DNA of 64,000 nt from RH-AL1 sp965198485 (GCA_965198485.1 CBDAPQ010000005.1:2480001-2544000), one strand, 5' to 3'; positions 28,995 through 40,401 are shown, counted from the first letter of the stretch. Notes: generated from the letters alone by a model not told the origin. Translations and numbers: made by a program.

Positions 28995-31900
28995 CCCGCC
29001 ATCCTCAGGACCGCGAACGGCAGTCGATCCAGGATGGTGCCGACAGCGACCGTGCCCATTGAAGTGATGCAGCGGTCTTCGAAGACGTCACGCCACTCTC
29101 CGGCCGGAAGATCGATCGCCGTTCCGTTCCAGAAACCATCGCCGGTCGGCGTCGTCGCCGCCGCGCCGTCTCTGCTGGTCAAGCGCGGCACCACCACCGC
29201 CAGAGCATGGCCTGATCCGCGGCGGACAAAGGCGATCAGCTTTTCCGCTTTGCTACCCGTCGTCCCTATCTGCGCATAATCCGCCTCGGCGTAAAAAAGC
29301 GCATTCTCGCGACGGTCGCGCAACAGGTCGGAGGCAAGCCGCAGCTTGATCGCACCATTCTGCCAGTGATCAAGCAGTGTCTCCAGCGTGTCGTCGCCAT
29401 GCAGGATATCCGCACGTTCGGCGTAATCGACCGGGCGGCGGTTGTCGGGATCAACCAAGGAAAAATCGTAGAGGCCGGTACCCTGGTAGAAATCAGGTAC
29501 GCCTGGGACCGTGCACTTCAGGATGGTCCGCCACAGCGAAACCATCGCGCCGCGCCGCGCAATGTCCCTGAGGATCGGGCGCAGCCTTGGCACGAAGCGC
29601 GAGCCGTCGGCCAACAGGCGGTCCACGAGGTCGGTGGTGGCCTTCTCGTAAGTCTCGTTCGGCTCGATCCACTTCGAGTGACGCTTGGCCTCGCGCAACG
29701 CTTTGGGCACGTAGGCCTTGAACCGATCCCGCAGGGCGGCGAGCACCGCCGGATCATCCTTCTCCAGGAGCTCCACTGGCCAAACACCGATCAAGGCCTG
29801 CAGGAACATGTATTGGTCGTTCGCGTCAGGTGCCTCAATGCCGCCGACTTCGGCCTTCCACACCGCGAGCGCCTGTGCCCAAAGGTCAGGCGCCTCCGAC
29901 ATCGCGAGCAGACGCGCGCGCGCATCTTCTCCGCGCTTGGTGTCGTGGGTCGCCGTCGTGGTCAAAGCCTGAGGCCAGGTCTGCGCCCGCTCGACGTTGT
30001 TCGCATGAAAATCGGTCAGCGACACGCCGAAGCGGCTCGGTTCGCCGCCGACCTCGTTGAGCGCGAGGAAGCGCGCGAAACGATAGAACAGCGTGTCTTC
30101 CAAGCTCTTGGCCATGACCGGACCGGTGAGCTGTTGGAAGCGGGTGCGAAAGCGGTCGACCAACATCGGCGAGGCGCGGCCGGGCCTACCCATCGGCAAC
30201 GTCCCCAGCAGCACCGACCCGATGAAGTCGTGAACGCTGCGGTCGGGCAGGGCGGTCGTAGTCTTGGCATCCGCGATCACCTCGCCGAGCAGCTTGCGAT
30301 CCTCGCTCTCCAGCGTGCGCGGCGTAATGTAGGTGCGGTAGACCGGGAAGGCGCAGATCAAGTCGCCGAGCGCGACGCGGATCGCGTTGACGCTGTAGTC
30401 GCGGGTCAAGCGATTGGCGTCGGCGACGCGCTTCATGTCCGAGACGAGGCTTTCCAGTTCCGACGAGAAGCTTTCAAGCAACACCTGCCGCTTCGCCGCG
30501 AGGAGTGCCTCTTCGTAGGTGCCGGTGAAGCCCGTTGTCTCGCGGTAAAGCCGATCGAAGGCTCGCTCCTGCGCGGCGTCGACGAAAACGCCGTCGATGA
30601 AGTTCAGCATCTCGTAGCCTGTGGTGCCCGACAACGCCCAGGGACGCAATTGCTCGCCCGGTTCGAGGATCTTCTCGGCCACCACGTAGAAGTTCGGCCC
30701 GATCGCGCGCTGCAGCGCCGTCGCATAGGCTTTGGGGTCGGCGAGCCCGTCGATGTGATCGATGCGCAATCCTTGGATGAGCCCTCGGCTGATCAGATCG
30801 AAGATCAACGCGTGGGTTCGTTCAAACACCGCCGGATGTTCGATCCGCACGCCGGCGAGGCTGTCGATGTCGAAGAAACGACGATAGTTCACGTCGCTTG
30901 CCGCGACGCGCCAGTAGGACAATCGATAGCTCTGGCGTTCGAGCAGCCGGTGCATCGCGCCAAAGCTCTCGGGTACGCCAGGAGTCCCGTTGAAGACCGC
31001 CATAGCCTGGTCGATCGTCTCGACGACTTGGCCGCGCTTGGCTAGCACGGCGAGACGGTGCTTCAGCTTTTCGCAGGTGACGACGACATCGTGGCGCCGA
31101 TGCTCAGGCTCCGCAGCCAGCGCCCGCAGCTCTTCAGCGACTCGCAACAGCCCGTCGATACCCTCGCCGCCCTCCGACGCGTCGACCGCGACGGCGCGAT
31201 CGAGAATGTCCGGATATGTCAGCGGGCAGATCGGGAACGTATGCTCGAAGAACGAAACAGCGAACACTCCCGTGTCAGAGTTGAAGCCGAGCTTCAGGTC
31301 GCCTTTCTCGAGCGTCTCGCCATATTGCGCGCCAAGGTTTGGCGCCACCATCTTGCCGTGAGCGCCGAGCCGTTCCCAATCGATGTCGAAGGTGTCGGCG
31401 TATGGCGAGAGCAAACCCCATTCCAACACCGAGAGCCACCACGGATTGTCGGAGCCTCCGACCCCCATGTGGTTTGGCACGATGTCGAGCAGCAGGCCCA
31501 TGCCCTCGTCCGTTACGGCGACAGCAAAGCGCTCGAAGGCCTCTAGGCCTCCGAGTTCGGGATTGATCTGGGTCGGATCAACCGTGTCATAGCCGTGGGT
31601 CGAGCCCGGGCGCGCCTTCAGGATCGGCGAACAATAGACGTGGCTGACGCCAAGTTTCCTGATGTACGGCAGGACCTTCTGGGCGTCTGCAAAGGTGAAA
31701 CCTTTGTGGAACTGCAGCCGGTAAGTGGCGGTGGGTAGCGGCCAAGACAGGTGCGGCGCGGTTCCGGACAGCGAACGGCCTTCGTCGAGGATCGCAACGC
31801 CTGCGCGCGCCAGCGGTCCGCCGGGCGCGAGGATACCGTCGATGGTGCGCCGCAATTTGCGTTTCCAATTTGGGTGACCCATGTCAGGGCCGGGCAGGTT

Positions 31901-33832
31901 TGCCTGGTCGACCTCGGCCAGCACGTCCTCGAGCTGCAAGGCTACCAACATGGACGGTGTCTTGGCGACGAACCGGAAAGCCGATTCGAACGGAGGATCG
32001 ACTGGCAGCGCATCCGATTTCGTAACCTCCGCCCGGTGCAATGCCTTGGCGAATTCACTTAAATCGGTCACGCGATCCTGGCGCTCCTTGACCGCCTGTC
32101 CCGGCGTATAGACGTTGAACTCCTCGCGCAGATCGGTGTCGAAGCCCTTCCACCATCCGGCAAAGGTAGGCAGGTCGTGTGTCGCGACAGCGGCCAGAGC
32201 CTTGCGCGGATAGGAAGAGGGGTCCTTGAACATGGCGCCATCGCGCTCGAACGACATGATGCGATAGCTCAGGATGTCCGAGCCCATAATAGAATCCGAG
32301 AAACCCTCCGGCGCGGTGCCGAGATCCTCGGCGATAACCAGCGACCGGGCGCGATGACTTTCGATGCGGAGCACGGCGAGCAGCGCCTCGAAGGGATAGT
32401 TCATGTAGACACCCTCCGCACCGGAGAGGCCGTCTGGCACGACATAGAGGCGCTGTATCTGAAACGCGTGATCGATGCGGATCGCGCCGGCGTGCCGCAT
32501 GTTCATCCGGACGAGAGTGCGGAAGGCTTGAAGCTGCTGCTCCTCCAGCGTGCGCGGATTGAATGGTGGCAGACCCCAGTTCTGTCCATTGGGTCCGAGC
32601 AGGTCGGGCGGAGCGCCGACAGCGACATCTGGCACGAACCAATCCGGGCGCGCCCACAGCTCGGCACCGGCCTTGTCGCAGCCTACGGCCAAGTCGCGGT
32701 AGAGACCGATCGCCATTCCGGTGGCCAGCGCCCGCTCCTGCGCCGCTGCGAGCTGGGTATCTGCCACCCACTGCAGCCAAGCTTGGAAGGCGACCCTCAT
32801 CGGGTTGGCGTCGCGCCATTGACGAACCGCCTCGCCGTGCGCGTCACGGTAAGCCTCCGGCCAATCGCCGACCCAGGCTTTGCCTTCCGCAGCGAAATGT
32901 TCTGACAGCGCCTCGAAGGTGGCATGCAGCTCGAGCGGCTCGCCCATCTCCAATCGAAAGGCCGCGAAGGCCGGATCGGTGCCGTTGGCGACACGCGACC
33001 AATATCGCCCTAGCGCGGCGCGCTTCAGCGCCCAGGCGCCGGCGTGGTCGACGAGCTTCGCGTCGCGGAGGCGATCGAGCTCCTCGGCGTTGGCCGTCTC
33101 GGCAAGGAATCGCGCCGATTCGCTGCCCGCGAAGTCGGGCAGTTGAGTAAGATCAATAAAGATCGGATCGATGAAGAAACGCGAAGAAGGAGAATACGGA
33201 GATATCTTGGTGCGATCGGTCGGAAACAGCGCGTGGAGCGGCGAGAGTCCGAGGAACGCCGCGCCCGAATGCCCAGCACCCTCGGCAAGCTCGGCCACGT
33301 CGCCGAGGTCGCCGATGCCGAAGTTGCCGGCTGAGCGCAAGCCGTAGACCTGGGCGGTAATGCCATAGCCGCGAGCCTCGCCACGCAGCGCCTCCGGCAG
33401 GTAGCAACGCGCCGGCGCACACACAAGAGTGGCGCTCTCCCTGTGGCCAGCCGCGTCAACGTGAAGACGATGGTAGCCGGCGGGGAGAGCATCGATACTT
33501 AAGCGGCCATGCTCCACAGCGCACTCACCCTCGCGAAGCGACCCATCCTCGAGGTCAACACAGAACGAGACCGGCCCGTCGCACCGTATCGCGATGGCTG
33601 CGCGAGCATCCGCCTGGATGGTCACGGTCGCCTTGACGAGGCGTGCCGCATCTTGCTGCAGCTCATCGAACGTTCGTTTCCGGCCGGCTTCGTCGGAAAC
33701 GTCGTAACCGAGCCGCTCCATGACTGTCGCCAGGGCGCGCACGGGTGTGTCGATCCAATGCCCGCGCGCATCTTGAAAGCCACGTTGCAGGCCGGCACGC
33801 TCGGCCAGGTCGTAGAGGTCGTCGTTGCTCAT
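28991..33832 (-). CDS. Fusion of 4-alpha-glucanotransferase (MalQ) and maltooligosyl trehalose synthase (TreY)
   Basis: A 1613-residue protein with two complete enzymes. Residues 1 to about 690 are GH77 amylomaltase: YGLRSAGNFGIGDLGDVAEL, LSPLHALFPTDRTKISPYSP, nucleophile Asp454 in AIRIDHAFQIQR, acid Glu502 in VIAEDLGTAPEG and Asp553 in ATHDLPTFAGWW. From about residue 700 TreY begins: TATYRLQFHKGFTFADAQKV, VYCSPILKARPGSTHGYDTV, LDIVPNHMGVGG, QGLRIDHIDGLADP, VVAEKILEPGEQL and a C-terminal GVPDFYQGTGLYDFSLVDPD. MalQ would rebuild longer maltodextrins, while TreY converts the reducing end to a trehalosyl unit for TreZ, encoded just upstream. ATGA overlaps link it to treZ and glgE. Confidence 0.95.
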
Positions 33833-35634
33833 TCAACTTCGCTTCTGGTCAGGCGTGCCTGCCATGGGCCAAGGCTCTGCGCTTCTTCGGAGAGTCCATG
33901 GCTAAGCCAAAGCACCGTCTCGTTGAACTCTGTGGAAGAAGGCTGAGCGGCCTCGCCGAAATTGGCAACGAGGCGCAGCGTGCCACCATCGAAGCGCCAG
34001 GAAACCTCGAGGCCACCGCTGCCGTGGCGGCGGTAAGTCGCCTCGATGAAAGCGCTCGACAGGAGCGGTACGATATGACGTTGACGCAGCGCCAACAGCT
34101 CCCTGGTCTCGTCGAGGATCGCCTTGGAAGGCGCCTGATCGACTTCGCTCCAATCAAGCCTGGAGCGTTCGTAAGTCTCGAGCGCCGTCGGGTCCGGGAC
34201 CTCGGCTCCAAACGAGCGGAACTTCTCGAACTCGCGCGCGCGCCCCGTGCGGATCGCCGCTTCGAGATCGGGCTCGTGCTCGAAATTGACAAAGAATTGG
34301 AAGCGGGTCTTCGCGCCCCACTCGTCGCCCATGAACAGCATCGGGATCTGCGGCGATAGCAAAAGCACAGCGCGCGCGAGACGCAACTTTTCCGCATTCG
34401 CCAGCTCGGTCAATCGTTCGCCAAGCGCGCGGTTGCCGATCTGGTCGTGGTTTTGGAGGAAGGCCACAAAGGCTTGCGGCGGCAACCCGGTGGTCTTCTC
34501 GCCGCGTTTGCGCTCGAGGTTAGGCGAGAAATCACCCTGATAAGCAAAGCCTTCGGCGAGGCAACGGCCAAGACGCTCAATCGTATCGCCGCCAAAGTCG
34601 CCGTAGTAGCCCTCTTGTTCGCCGGTGAGCAAAACGTGCCAGCAATGGTGTATATCGTCGTCCCATTGCGCGTCGAAGCTCACCGCGGAACCATCGCCGT
34701 CACGCGACAGCCGATGCGCTTCGTTGGCTTCGTTCTCGAGCACGAGATGGACGAGCCGATCGGGAAACGTGTCCCGGATGCGTTCGGCAAGCTCGTCGAG
34801 AAAATGTTTGGAGCTGTCATCGAGAATCGCGTGCACCGCATCGAAGCGCAGGCCGTCGAAGTGAAATTCGCGCAACCAGTAGAGCGAATTTTGCACGAAA
34901 AATTCGCGCACTACGTCGCTGGCCTCACCCTTACCGTCGAAATTAATGCCGGCTCCCCAAGGCGTCTCATGACGCTCGGTGAAGAAGCTCTTGGCATAGC
35001 TGTGCAGAAAATTGCCGGTCGGGCCGAAGTGGTTGTAGACCACGTCGAGAAAGACCATCAGGCCGAGACCGTGAGCCTTGTCGACCAGCCGCTTGAGCTC
35101 GTCGGGCGTGCCGTAGGCGTTGTTGGGGGAGTAGGGCAGCACGCCATCGTATCCCCAGGTCCGCAGTCCCGAGGTTTCGGCGATCGGCATCAGTTCGATT
35201 GCGGTGATGCCGGTGTCCACGAAATGTTGCAGCTTGGCTTCAAGGCCGGCGTATGTGCCCTCGGGCGTCACCGCGCCGAGATGCACCTCGCTCAACACCA
35301 CTTCGTTCCAGCTACGCCCCTTCCAGGCATCGTCGTGCCACTCGTAGGCGCAGGGATCGACGACCGTCGAGCGGCGATCGAGGTCGTCCATCTGGAAGCG
35401 CGAGGCCGGATCCGGGACGAGGTCGTCGGCTCCGTCGATGGAGAAGCCGTAGCGATCCCCGGCCTTGGCACTCTCAGCGGTGTGCTTGAACCATCCCTGG
35501 CCTGCGGCTTCCATCGCGACCGTTTTGCCGCCGAGCGCGACGTTGCACGAATTTGCCGAAGGCGCCCATAACGCGAAACGCACACCGTCCTTTGAGACGT
35601 CTGCGCCGAAAGGCATCTGGTGTTTAGATCGCAT
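33829..35634 (-). CDS. treZ: Maltooligosyl trehalose trehalohydrolase
   Basis: GH13_10 enzyme that releases trehalose from the maltooligosyl trehalose made by TreY. The 601 residues include an N-terminal E-set domain (VRFALWAPSANSCNVALGG), VLSEVHLGAVTPEGTYAG, LMVFLDVVYNHFGPTGNFLH, nucleophile Asp265 in GLRFDAVHAILDDS and the acid region LVLENEANEAHRL, all TreZ-typical, and later FLQNHDQIGNRALGERL. Its ATG shares one base with the glgX stop (TGATG), and its own stop overlaps the malQ-treY start. Confidence 0.96.
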   Translation of the reverse strand: MRSKHQMPFGADVSKDGVRFALWAPSANSCNVALGGKTVAMEAAGQGWFKHTAESAKAGDRYGFSIDGADDLVPDPASRFQMDDLDRRSTVVDPCAYEWHDDAWKGRSWNEVVLSEVHLGAVTPEGTYAGLEAKLQHFVDTGITAIELMPIAETSGLRTWGYDGVLPYSPNNAYGTPDELKRLVDKAHGLGLMVFLDVVYNHFGPTGNFLHSYAKSFFTERHETPWGAGINFDGKGEASDVVREFFVQNSLYWLREFHFDGLRFDAVHAILDDSSKHFLDELAERIRDTFPDRLVHLVLENEANEAHRLSRDGDGSAVSFDAQWDDDIHHCWHVLLTGEQEGYYGDFGGDTIERLGRCLAEGFAYQGDFSPNLERKRGEKTTGLPPQAFVAFLQNHDQIGNRALGERLTELANAEKLRLARAVLLLSPQIPMLFMGDEWGAKTRFQFFVNFEHEPDLEAAIRTGRAREFEKFRSFGAEVPDPTALETYERSRLDWSEVDQAPSKAILDETRELLALRQRHIVPLLSSAFIEATYRRHGSGGLEVSWRFDGGTLRLVANFGEAAQPSSTEFNETVLWLSHGLSEEAQSLGPWQARLTRSEVE

Positions 35635-37736
35635 CAGACCTCAGAACCATGCTGCAAGACAACCAGCGAGCGCGCTTTGAGCAACAGCGAACCACCGGCC
35701 GAGAGAACCACATCCGCTCGCGCGCTCAGACCGTCCGCGCTCGTGGATTCGAAAACCGGATGAAACGCGTGGCAGGGGAAATCCGCTGCGAGCTCGAAGT
35801 CGCAATCGTTGGCGGACGCGTTGAAAAGGAGCAGGAGACGATCATCCTCCGCTCCATCGTTGCCGATCTGCATGCCGAGGACGCGGCGTTCGACCCTCCC
35901 CCAGTCATCGCCCCACATCTCTCGACCGTCTGTCGCCAGCCAGTAAACATCCTTCAGCTGCCCGGCCGGCGATCCCAGATCGATGCGGCCGTTGAAGAAC
36001 TCCAGGCGACGGAAGACCGCATGGCGCTTTCGCAACGCGATCAGGTTGGCAACGTAATCAACTAGGCGCGGATCGGTTGCGTCATGCCAGCTCATCCAGC
36101 TCGTCTCGTTGTCCTGGCAATAGGCGTTGTTGTTGCCGTTCTGGCTGCGCGAGAATTCGTCGCCCATCAGGAACATCGGCGTCCCGAAGGAGAGCAGGGC
36201 CGTGGCGAGAAGATTGCGCTTCTGCCGATTGCGTAAGGCTACGATCGCCTTGTCCTTGCTCGTGCCCTCGATCCCGTAATTAGCCGAATAGTTCGGTTCG
36301 TGGCCGTCCTTGTTGTTCTCGCCATTGGGCAGGTTGTGCCGGTTGGCGTAGCTGACGACGTCGGCCGTGGTGAAGCCGTCGTGCGAGGCGACGAACTGTA
36401 CCGAAGCCCAGGGTTTGCGCCCGGAATGGTCGAAGAGATCGCTCGAACCCGAGACGCGATTGGCAAGGCCGGGGATCTGCCCGTCGTCGCCGCGCCAGAA
36501 GGCACGCACCGTGTCGCGGTACTTGTCGTTCCAATCGCCCCATCCCGTGGGGAAGCCGCCGACGCGGTAGCCGCCGGAGCCGAGATCCCAGGGCTCGGCG
36601 ATGAGCTTGACGCGCGACAGCACCGGATCCTGACCGATCGCCTGGAGAAAACCGGCCTTGTCGGACCAGTCCAGCGGCGAGCGGGCCAACGCCGACGCCA
36701 AGTCGAAGCGAAAGCCGTCGACGTGGTAGCTTTCGACCCAGTGCCGCAGGCTGTCGAGCACCAGCTGCAAGACTCGAGGATGAGAAACGTCGAGCGTGTT
36801 GCCGCATCCTGTCGCGTCCCAGTAGTGCCGTGGGTCGCCGGGAACGAGCTTGTAGTAGGAGCGGTTGTCAATGCCGCGGAATGACAGCGTGGGTCCGGTG
36901 TCGTTGCCCTCGCAAGTATGGTTATAGACGACGTCGAGAAGCACCTCGAGACCGGCTGAATGCAGCGTCTTGATCGCCGCGCGCAGTCCCGCCGCCCCGT
37001 CGAGGCCGAAGTAGCGCGGCTCCGGCGCGAAATAACCGAGTGTTTGATAACCCCAATAATTGCGCAGCGATTTCTCAACGAGGAAGCGGTCGTCGACGAA
37101 AGCGTTGACTGGGAGCAGCTCGACACTCGTGATCCCCAGCTTGACGAGATGCTCGACCACAGCCGGATGACCCAGCGCGGTGTAGGTGCCGCGCACCGTC
37201 GGCGGCAATTCAGGATGAAGCTCGGTGAACCCCTTGACGTGGGTCTCGTAGACGATGGTGTCGCGCCAAGGCACATATGGCGGCTTGTCGTCTCCCCAGC
37301 TCCAAGCCGGATCCTCGACCACGCCCTTGGGCATCATGGGCGCTGAGTCGCGGCGATCGGGCGTGTTGTCCCCGCGCTGACCGCCGACGCGAAAGCCGAA
37401 CAAAGCATCGTGCCAGCGCACTCTCCCCGAGATCTGGCGAGCATAAGGGTCGAGCAGCAGCTTATGATGGTTGAAGCGGTGGCCGGATCCCGGTTCGTAG
37501 GGGCCGTGGACGCGATAGCCATAGAGCTGACCAGGCCGCGCGTGCCTGACATAGCCGTGCCAAACCTGGTTTGTGCAGCACGGCAAGGTGAAACGGTCGG
37601 TCTCCACGCGTCCCTTCGGATCGTAGAAACATAGTTCGACCCGGGTCGCGTGGGCCGAGAACAGCGCGAAATTGACCCCGCCCCCATTCCAGGTCGCGCC
37701 GAGGGGCAGCGCTTCCCCTTCTTCCAGGCGACGCAC
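35634..37736 (-). CDS. glgX: Glycogen debranching enzyme GlgX
   Basis: GH13_11 isoamylase-type enzyme that hydrolyses alpha-1,6 branches of glycogen; TreX-like members feed linear maltodextrins to TreY/TreZ. The 700 residues have the CBM48 start (GEALPLGATWNGGGVNFALF, HATRVELCFYD), VLLDVVYNHTCEGND, nucleophile Asp in VDGFRFDLASAL, acid Glu in VKLIAEPWDLGSGGYRVG and FVASHDGFTTADVVSY. The open frame continues upstream into otsA, but family alignment favours the GTG at 37736, nine bases after the otsA stop. No clear Shine-Dalgarno is seen, so translation is probably coupled to otsA. Confidence 0.94.
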   Translation of the reverse strand: MRRLEEGEALPLGATWNGGGVNFALFSAHATRVELCFYDPKGRVETDRFTLPCCTNQVWHGYVRHARPGQLYGYRVHGPYEPGSGHRFNHHKLLLDPYARQISGRVRWHDALFGFRVGGQRGDNTPDRRDSAPMMPKGVVEDPAWSWGDDKPPYVPWRDTIVYETHVKGFTELHPELPPTVRGTYTALGHPAVVEHLVKLGITSVELLPVNAFVDDRFLVEKSLRNYWGYQTLGYFAPEPRYFGLDGAAGLRAAIKTLHSAGLEVLLDVVYNHTCEGNDTGPTLSFRGIDNRSYYKLVPGDPRHYWDATGCGNTLDVSHPRVLQLVLDSLRHWVESYHVDGFRFDLASALARSPLDWSDKAGFLQAIGQDPVLSRVKLIAEPWDLGSGGYRVGGFPTGWGDWNDKYRDTVRAFWRGDDGQIPGLANRVSGSSDLFDHSGRKPWASVQFVASHDGFTTADVVSYANRHNLPNGENNKDGHEPNYSANYGIEGTSKDKAIVALRNRQKRNLLATALLSFGTPMFLMGDEFSRSQNGNNNAYCQDNETSWMSWHDATDPRLVDYVANLIALRKRHAVFRRLEFFNGRIDLGSPAGQLKDVYWLATDGREMWGDDWGRVERRVLGMQIGNDGAEDDRLLLLFNASANDCDFELAADFPCHAFHPVFESTSADGLSARADVVLSAGGSLLLKARSLVVLQHGSEV

Positions 37737-37744
37737 GGCTGAAC

Positions 37745-39259
37745 TCAGCGCCCAGCGGCCGCCGTCGCGAGATCGGTTTCCTTGCGGCTCCAGGCATCCC
37801 CTTCTGCAAGCGCGGGGAGCGCGCGCGGCGATCTGCCGGAGAGTTCCTCTAGGAATACCGCGCACCAATGCTCGACGTCGTTGGCCTCGACGACGTTCAT
37901 CATGGCGCGCCACCGCTCCTTGCGCTCACGCAGGGGCATCTCGAACGCGCGCTGAATCGCCGAGGCGGTCTCCTCATTGTTGTAGGGATTGACGATGAGC
38001 GCGGTCTCGAGCTCATGCATGGCGCCGGCAAAACGGGACAGCACCAGCACCCCAGGGTCTTCGGGGTTCTGAGCGGCGACATATTCCTTTGCCACCAGGT
38101 TCATGCCGTCGCGCAGCGGCGTTACCAGCCCGACCCGGGCGATCCGGTAGAGACCCGCGAGGGCGGAACGGCTCATCGCCTTGTTGACGTAGCGAACCGG
38201 CGTCCAGTCGACGTCGCCAAGACGGCCGTTGACATGACCGACGTGTTCCGCAACCTCGCGTTGCATCTCGGCATATTCCGGCACTTCTGAGCGCGATTTG
38301 GGCGTGATCTGAAGCAGCGTCACGCGAGCCTTCATCGCCGCAGCCGATTTCTCGACGAAGGTCGCAAACGCATCGATTCGCTCGCGGATGCCCTTTGAAT
38401 AATCGAGGCGATCGACACCGATGACCAGCGGATGGCCTTCAAGGCTCTGCAGCGTTCGTTTGACTACGACATTCTTCTCGGCGACGCGCGCCTCCTGCGC
38501 AAAGTTCGCCGTCTCTATTGAGATCGGGAAGGATCCGACCCGGAATTTGCGGCCGTAGGCGCTGAGCCAACTACCCTCGCTCGCAGTCCCGGCATTGGAG
38601 CGCACGACGCAGCCCTGGAAGTTCTCTGCATCGACTGGCGTCTGGAAGCCGATCAGATTGTAGGCGGCGAAACTCCGCAGGATGCGATCGTAGGCCGGGA
38701 TGGCGGCCGCAATGTCGGAAGGCGGGAAAGGAATATGATAGAAAAAACCGATTTTGTTGGTGAAGCCGAGATCACGCAGGTAGGAGGCCATTGGTATAAA
38801 ATGATAGTCTTGCACCCAGATCACATCGTCCGGACGCAAGAGGCGGGCGAGACGCCGGGCGAATTGCTCGTTGACGCGGAAGTAGGCGTTGACGTCGCGG
38901 CGGGAGAGATCGGCGAGATCAAGCCGATAGTGGCACACTGGCCAAAGCACGCGGTTGGCAAACCCATGGTAATATTCGTCTATATCACGCTGAGATAGGT
39001 CGACTACAGCGTAATCTACGTTGCCGACCGTCTGCTTGTGCATTTCAGGTTCGGACTGGGCCGCAACTTTGCCAGACCAGCCGAACCATAACCCGCCCTG
39101 GTTCTCCAGCGCGCCGCTCAGAGCCACCGCCAAGCCACCCGGAGGCGGCGAACCTGCTGCGGTGGGAACCGGCACCCGGTTCGACACGATGACGAGGCGC
39201 CCGCTAGCGCCAGGCCCATCATTTTGCGCAGCGGTTTTCAAGATCCCGATTTCCGTCAT
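37745..39259 (-). CDS. otsA: Trehalose-6-phosphate synthase
   Basis: GT20 glycosyltransferase that joins UDP-glucose and glucose 6-phosphate. The 504 residues show RLVIVSNRVPVP near the N-terminus with the GGLAVAL loop, WVQDYHFIPMASYLRDLG, YHIPFPPSDI, LVIGVDRLDYSKGIRERIDA and TPLRDGMNLVAKEYVA, all GT20 hallmarks. Start at ATG 39259; a GTG at 39292 lies upstream of the transcription start implied by the candidate stress promoter. It is first in the seven-gene operon. No otsB phosphatase gene is present in the window. Confidence 0.96.
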   Translation of the reverse strand: MTEIGILKTAAQNDGPGASGRLVIVSNRVPVPTAAGSPPPGGLAVALSGALENQGGLWFGWSGKVAAQSEPEMHKQTVGNVDYAVVDLSQRDIDEYYHGFANRVLWPVCHYRLDLADLSRRDVNAYFRVNEQFARRLARLLRPDDVIWVQDYHFIPMASYLRDLGFTNKIGFFYHIPFPPSDIAAAIPAYDRILRSFAAYNLIGFQTPVDAENFQGCVVRSNAGTASEGSWLSAYGRKFRVGSFPISIETANFAQEARVAEKNVVVKRTLQSLEGHPLVIGVDRLDYSKGIRERIDAFATFVEKSAAAMKARVTLLQITPKSRSEVPEYAEMQREVAEHVGHVNGRLGDVDWTPVRYVNKAMSRSALAGLYRIARVGLVTPLRDGMNLVAKEYVAAQNPEDPGVLVLSRFAGAMHELETALIVNPYNNEETASAIQRAFEMPLRERKERWRAMMNVVEANDVEHWCAVFLEELSGRSPRALPALAEGDAWSRKETDLATAAAGR

Positions 39260-39296
39260 CGAACCCAGTGCCACCTTACAGCCGCTTGCCACTGAT

Positions 39297-39322
39297 AACG
39301 TGTCGACAAGCGCGATCGTTGC
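39297..39322 (-). promoter_or_regulatory. Near-consensus EcfG-type promoter upstream of otsA
   Basis: On the minus strand GCAAC (39322-39318), 17 nt, then CGTT (39300-39297), one mismatch from GGAAC-N16/18-CGTT. The implied start would give a leader of about 30 nt before the ATG at 39259. Trehalose genes are known members of the EcfG regulon in several Hyphomicrobiales, which supports it; the mismatch keeps it tentative. Confidence 0.45.
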
Positions 39323-39480
39323 AGGTCGTCCACAGGCAAGAAGCCCGCCGAGAGCCGCACCGTGTCAAGCGCCGCATGGTCGTGCGCATGCATCTTCCCT
39401 CTTGCACACGAAGCACACAAAAGCCGCATTGGCCGAGCAGGGCATCCCGCCGACGACAGCGGGGACGAGGGGGACGCGCC

Positions 39481-40401
39481 ATGAACATTGCCAAGGGAAC
39501 GCGCCTGAGCGCCGTCGCCGCGGCGCTCGCCCTGGCGGCGCCAGGCGCGTTGGCTCAAAGCCCCGCCGCCGCACCGGCACCGACCATGCCAAAGACCGCC
39601 GAGCCCGACGCTCCGTCCCCGTCCCCGGACACCGTGCTCGCCACGGTCAACGGCCAGAAGATCACGCAGCTCGACGTCACACTCGCCGCCGAGGATCTCG
39701 GTCCGCAGCTGCAGCAGCAGCTCAAGGGACGTGCCCGTGATTCCTACGTGCTCGATTACCTCGTCGATGCCACGCTAGTGGCGCAGAAGGCCAAGGCCGA
39801 CGGTGCCGAGAAGACGCCCGACTTCGCCGCCAAGATGGAATATGCCAAAGACAAGGTGTTAATGGAGACGATGCTGACCGGCATCGCCAAGTCGGTCACC
39901 GACAGCGCCACCCTGCACAAGATCTACGATCAAGCGGCGGCGGCGCAGAAGCCCGAGCCGGAGATCCACGCTCGTCACATTCTCGTCGCCACCGAGGCGG
40001 ACGCTCAGACGGTGCTCAAGCGGCTCAAGGCCGGCGAGGATTTCGCAAAGGTCGCCAAGGAGATGTCGAAGGATCCGGGATCTGAGGGCGGTGACCTCGG
40101 CTGGTTCACCAAGGAGCGCATGGTTCCGGCCTTTGCAGAAGCCGCTTTCAAGCTGAAGGACGGCCAGATCTCCGACCCCGTCAAAACGCAGTTCGGTTGG
40201 CACGTCATCCAAGTCGAGGGGCACCGCACCAAGTCTTTCCCGCCGTTCGACCAGGTCAAGGACCAGATCGTGCGCTACGCCGTGCAGAAGGCGCAGAGCG
40301 ACCTGATTTTGCAGCTGCGCAGCGGGGCGAAAATCGAACGCACCGCGGCCGCTCCGCCGGCCAGCGAGCCGCCGGCTCCCAGCGAGGCGCCAAGCAAGTA
40401 A
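39481..40401 (+). CDS. Periplasmic parvulin-type peptidyl-prolyl isomerase
   Basis: 306 residues: a signal peptide (LSAVAAALALAAPGALA), a Pro/Ala-rich spacer, a SurA/PrsA-like N-terminal helical region (VLATVNGQKITQLDVTLAAE) and a rotamase domain (EIHARHILVATEADAQTVLK, KDPGSEGGDLGWFTKERMVP, KTQFGWHVIQVEGHR). The C-terminus is Pro-rich. It probably assists folding of envelope proteins. ATG has GAGGGGG upstream. The gene diverges from otsA and is followed, after 60 nt, by thpR. Confidence 0.93.
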   Translation: MNIAKGTRLSAVAAALALAAPGALAQSPAAAPAPTMPKTAEPDAPSPSPDTVLATVNGQKITQLDVTLAAEDLGPQLQQQLKGRARDSYVLDYLVDATLVAQKAKADGAEKTPDFAAKMEYAKDKVLMETMLTGIAKSVTDSATLHKIYDQAAAAQKPEPEIHARHILVATEADAQTVLKRLKAGEDFAKVAKEMSKDPGSEGGDLGWFTKERMVPAFAEAAFKLKDGQISDPVKTQFGWHVIQVEGHRTKSFPPFDQVKDQIVRYAVQKAQSDLILQLRSGAKIERTAAAPPASEPPAPSEAPSK

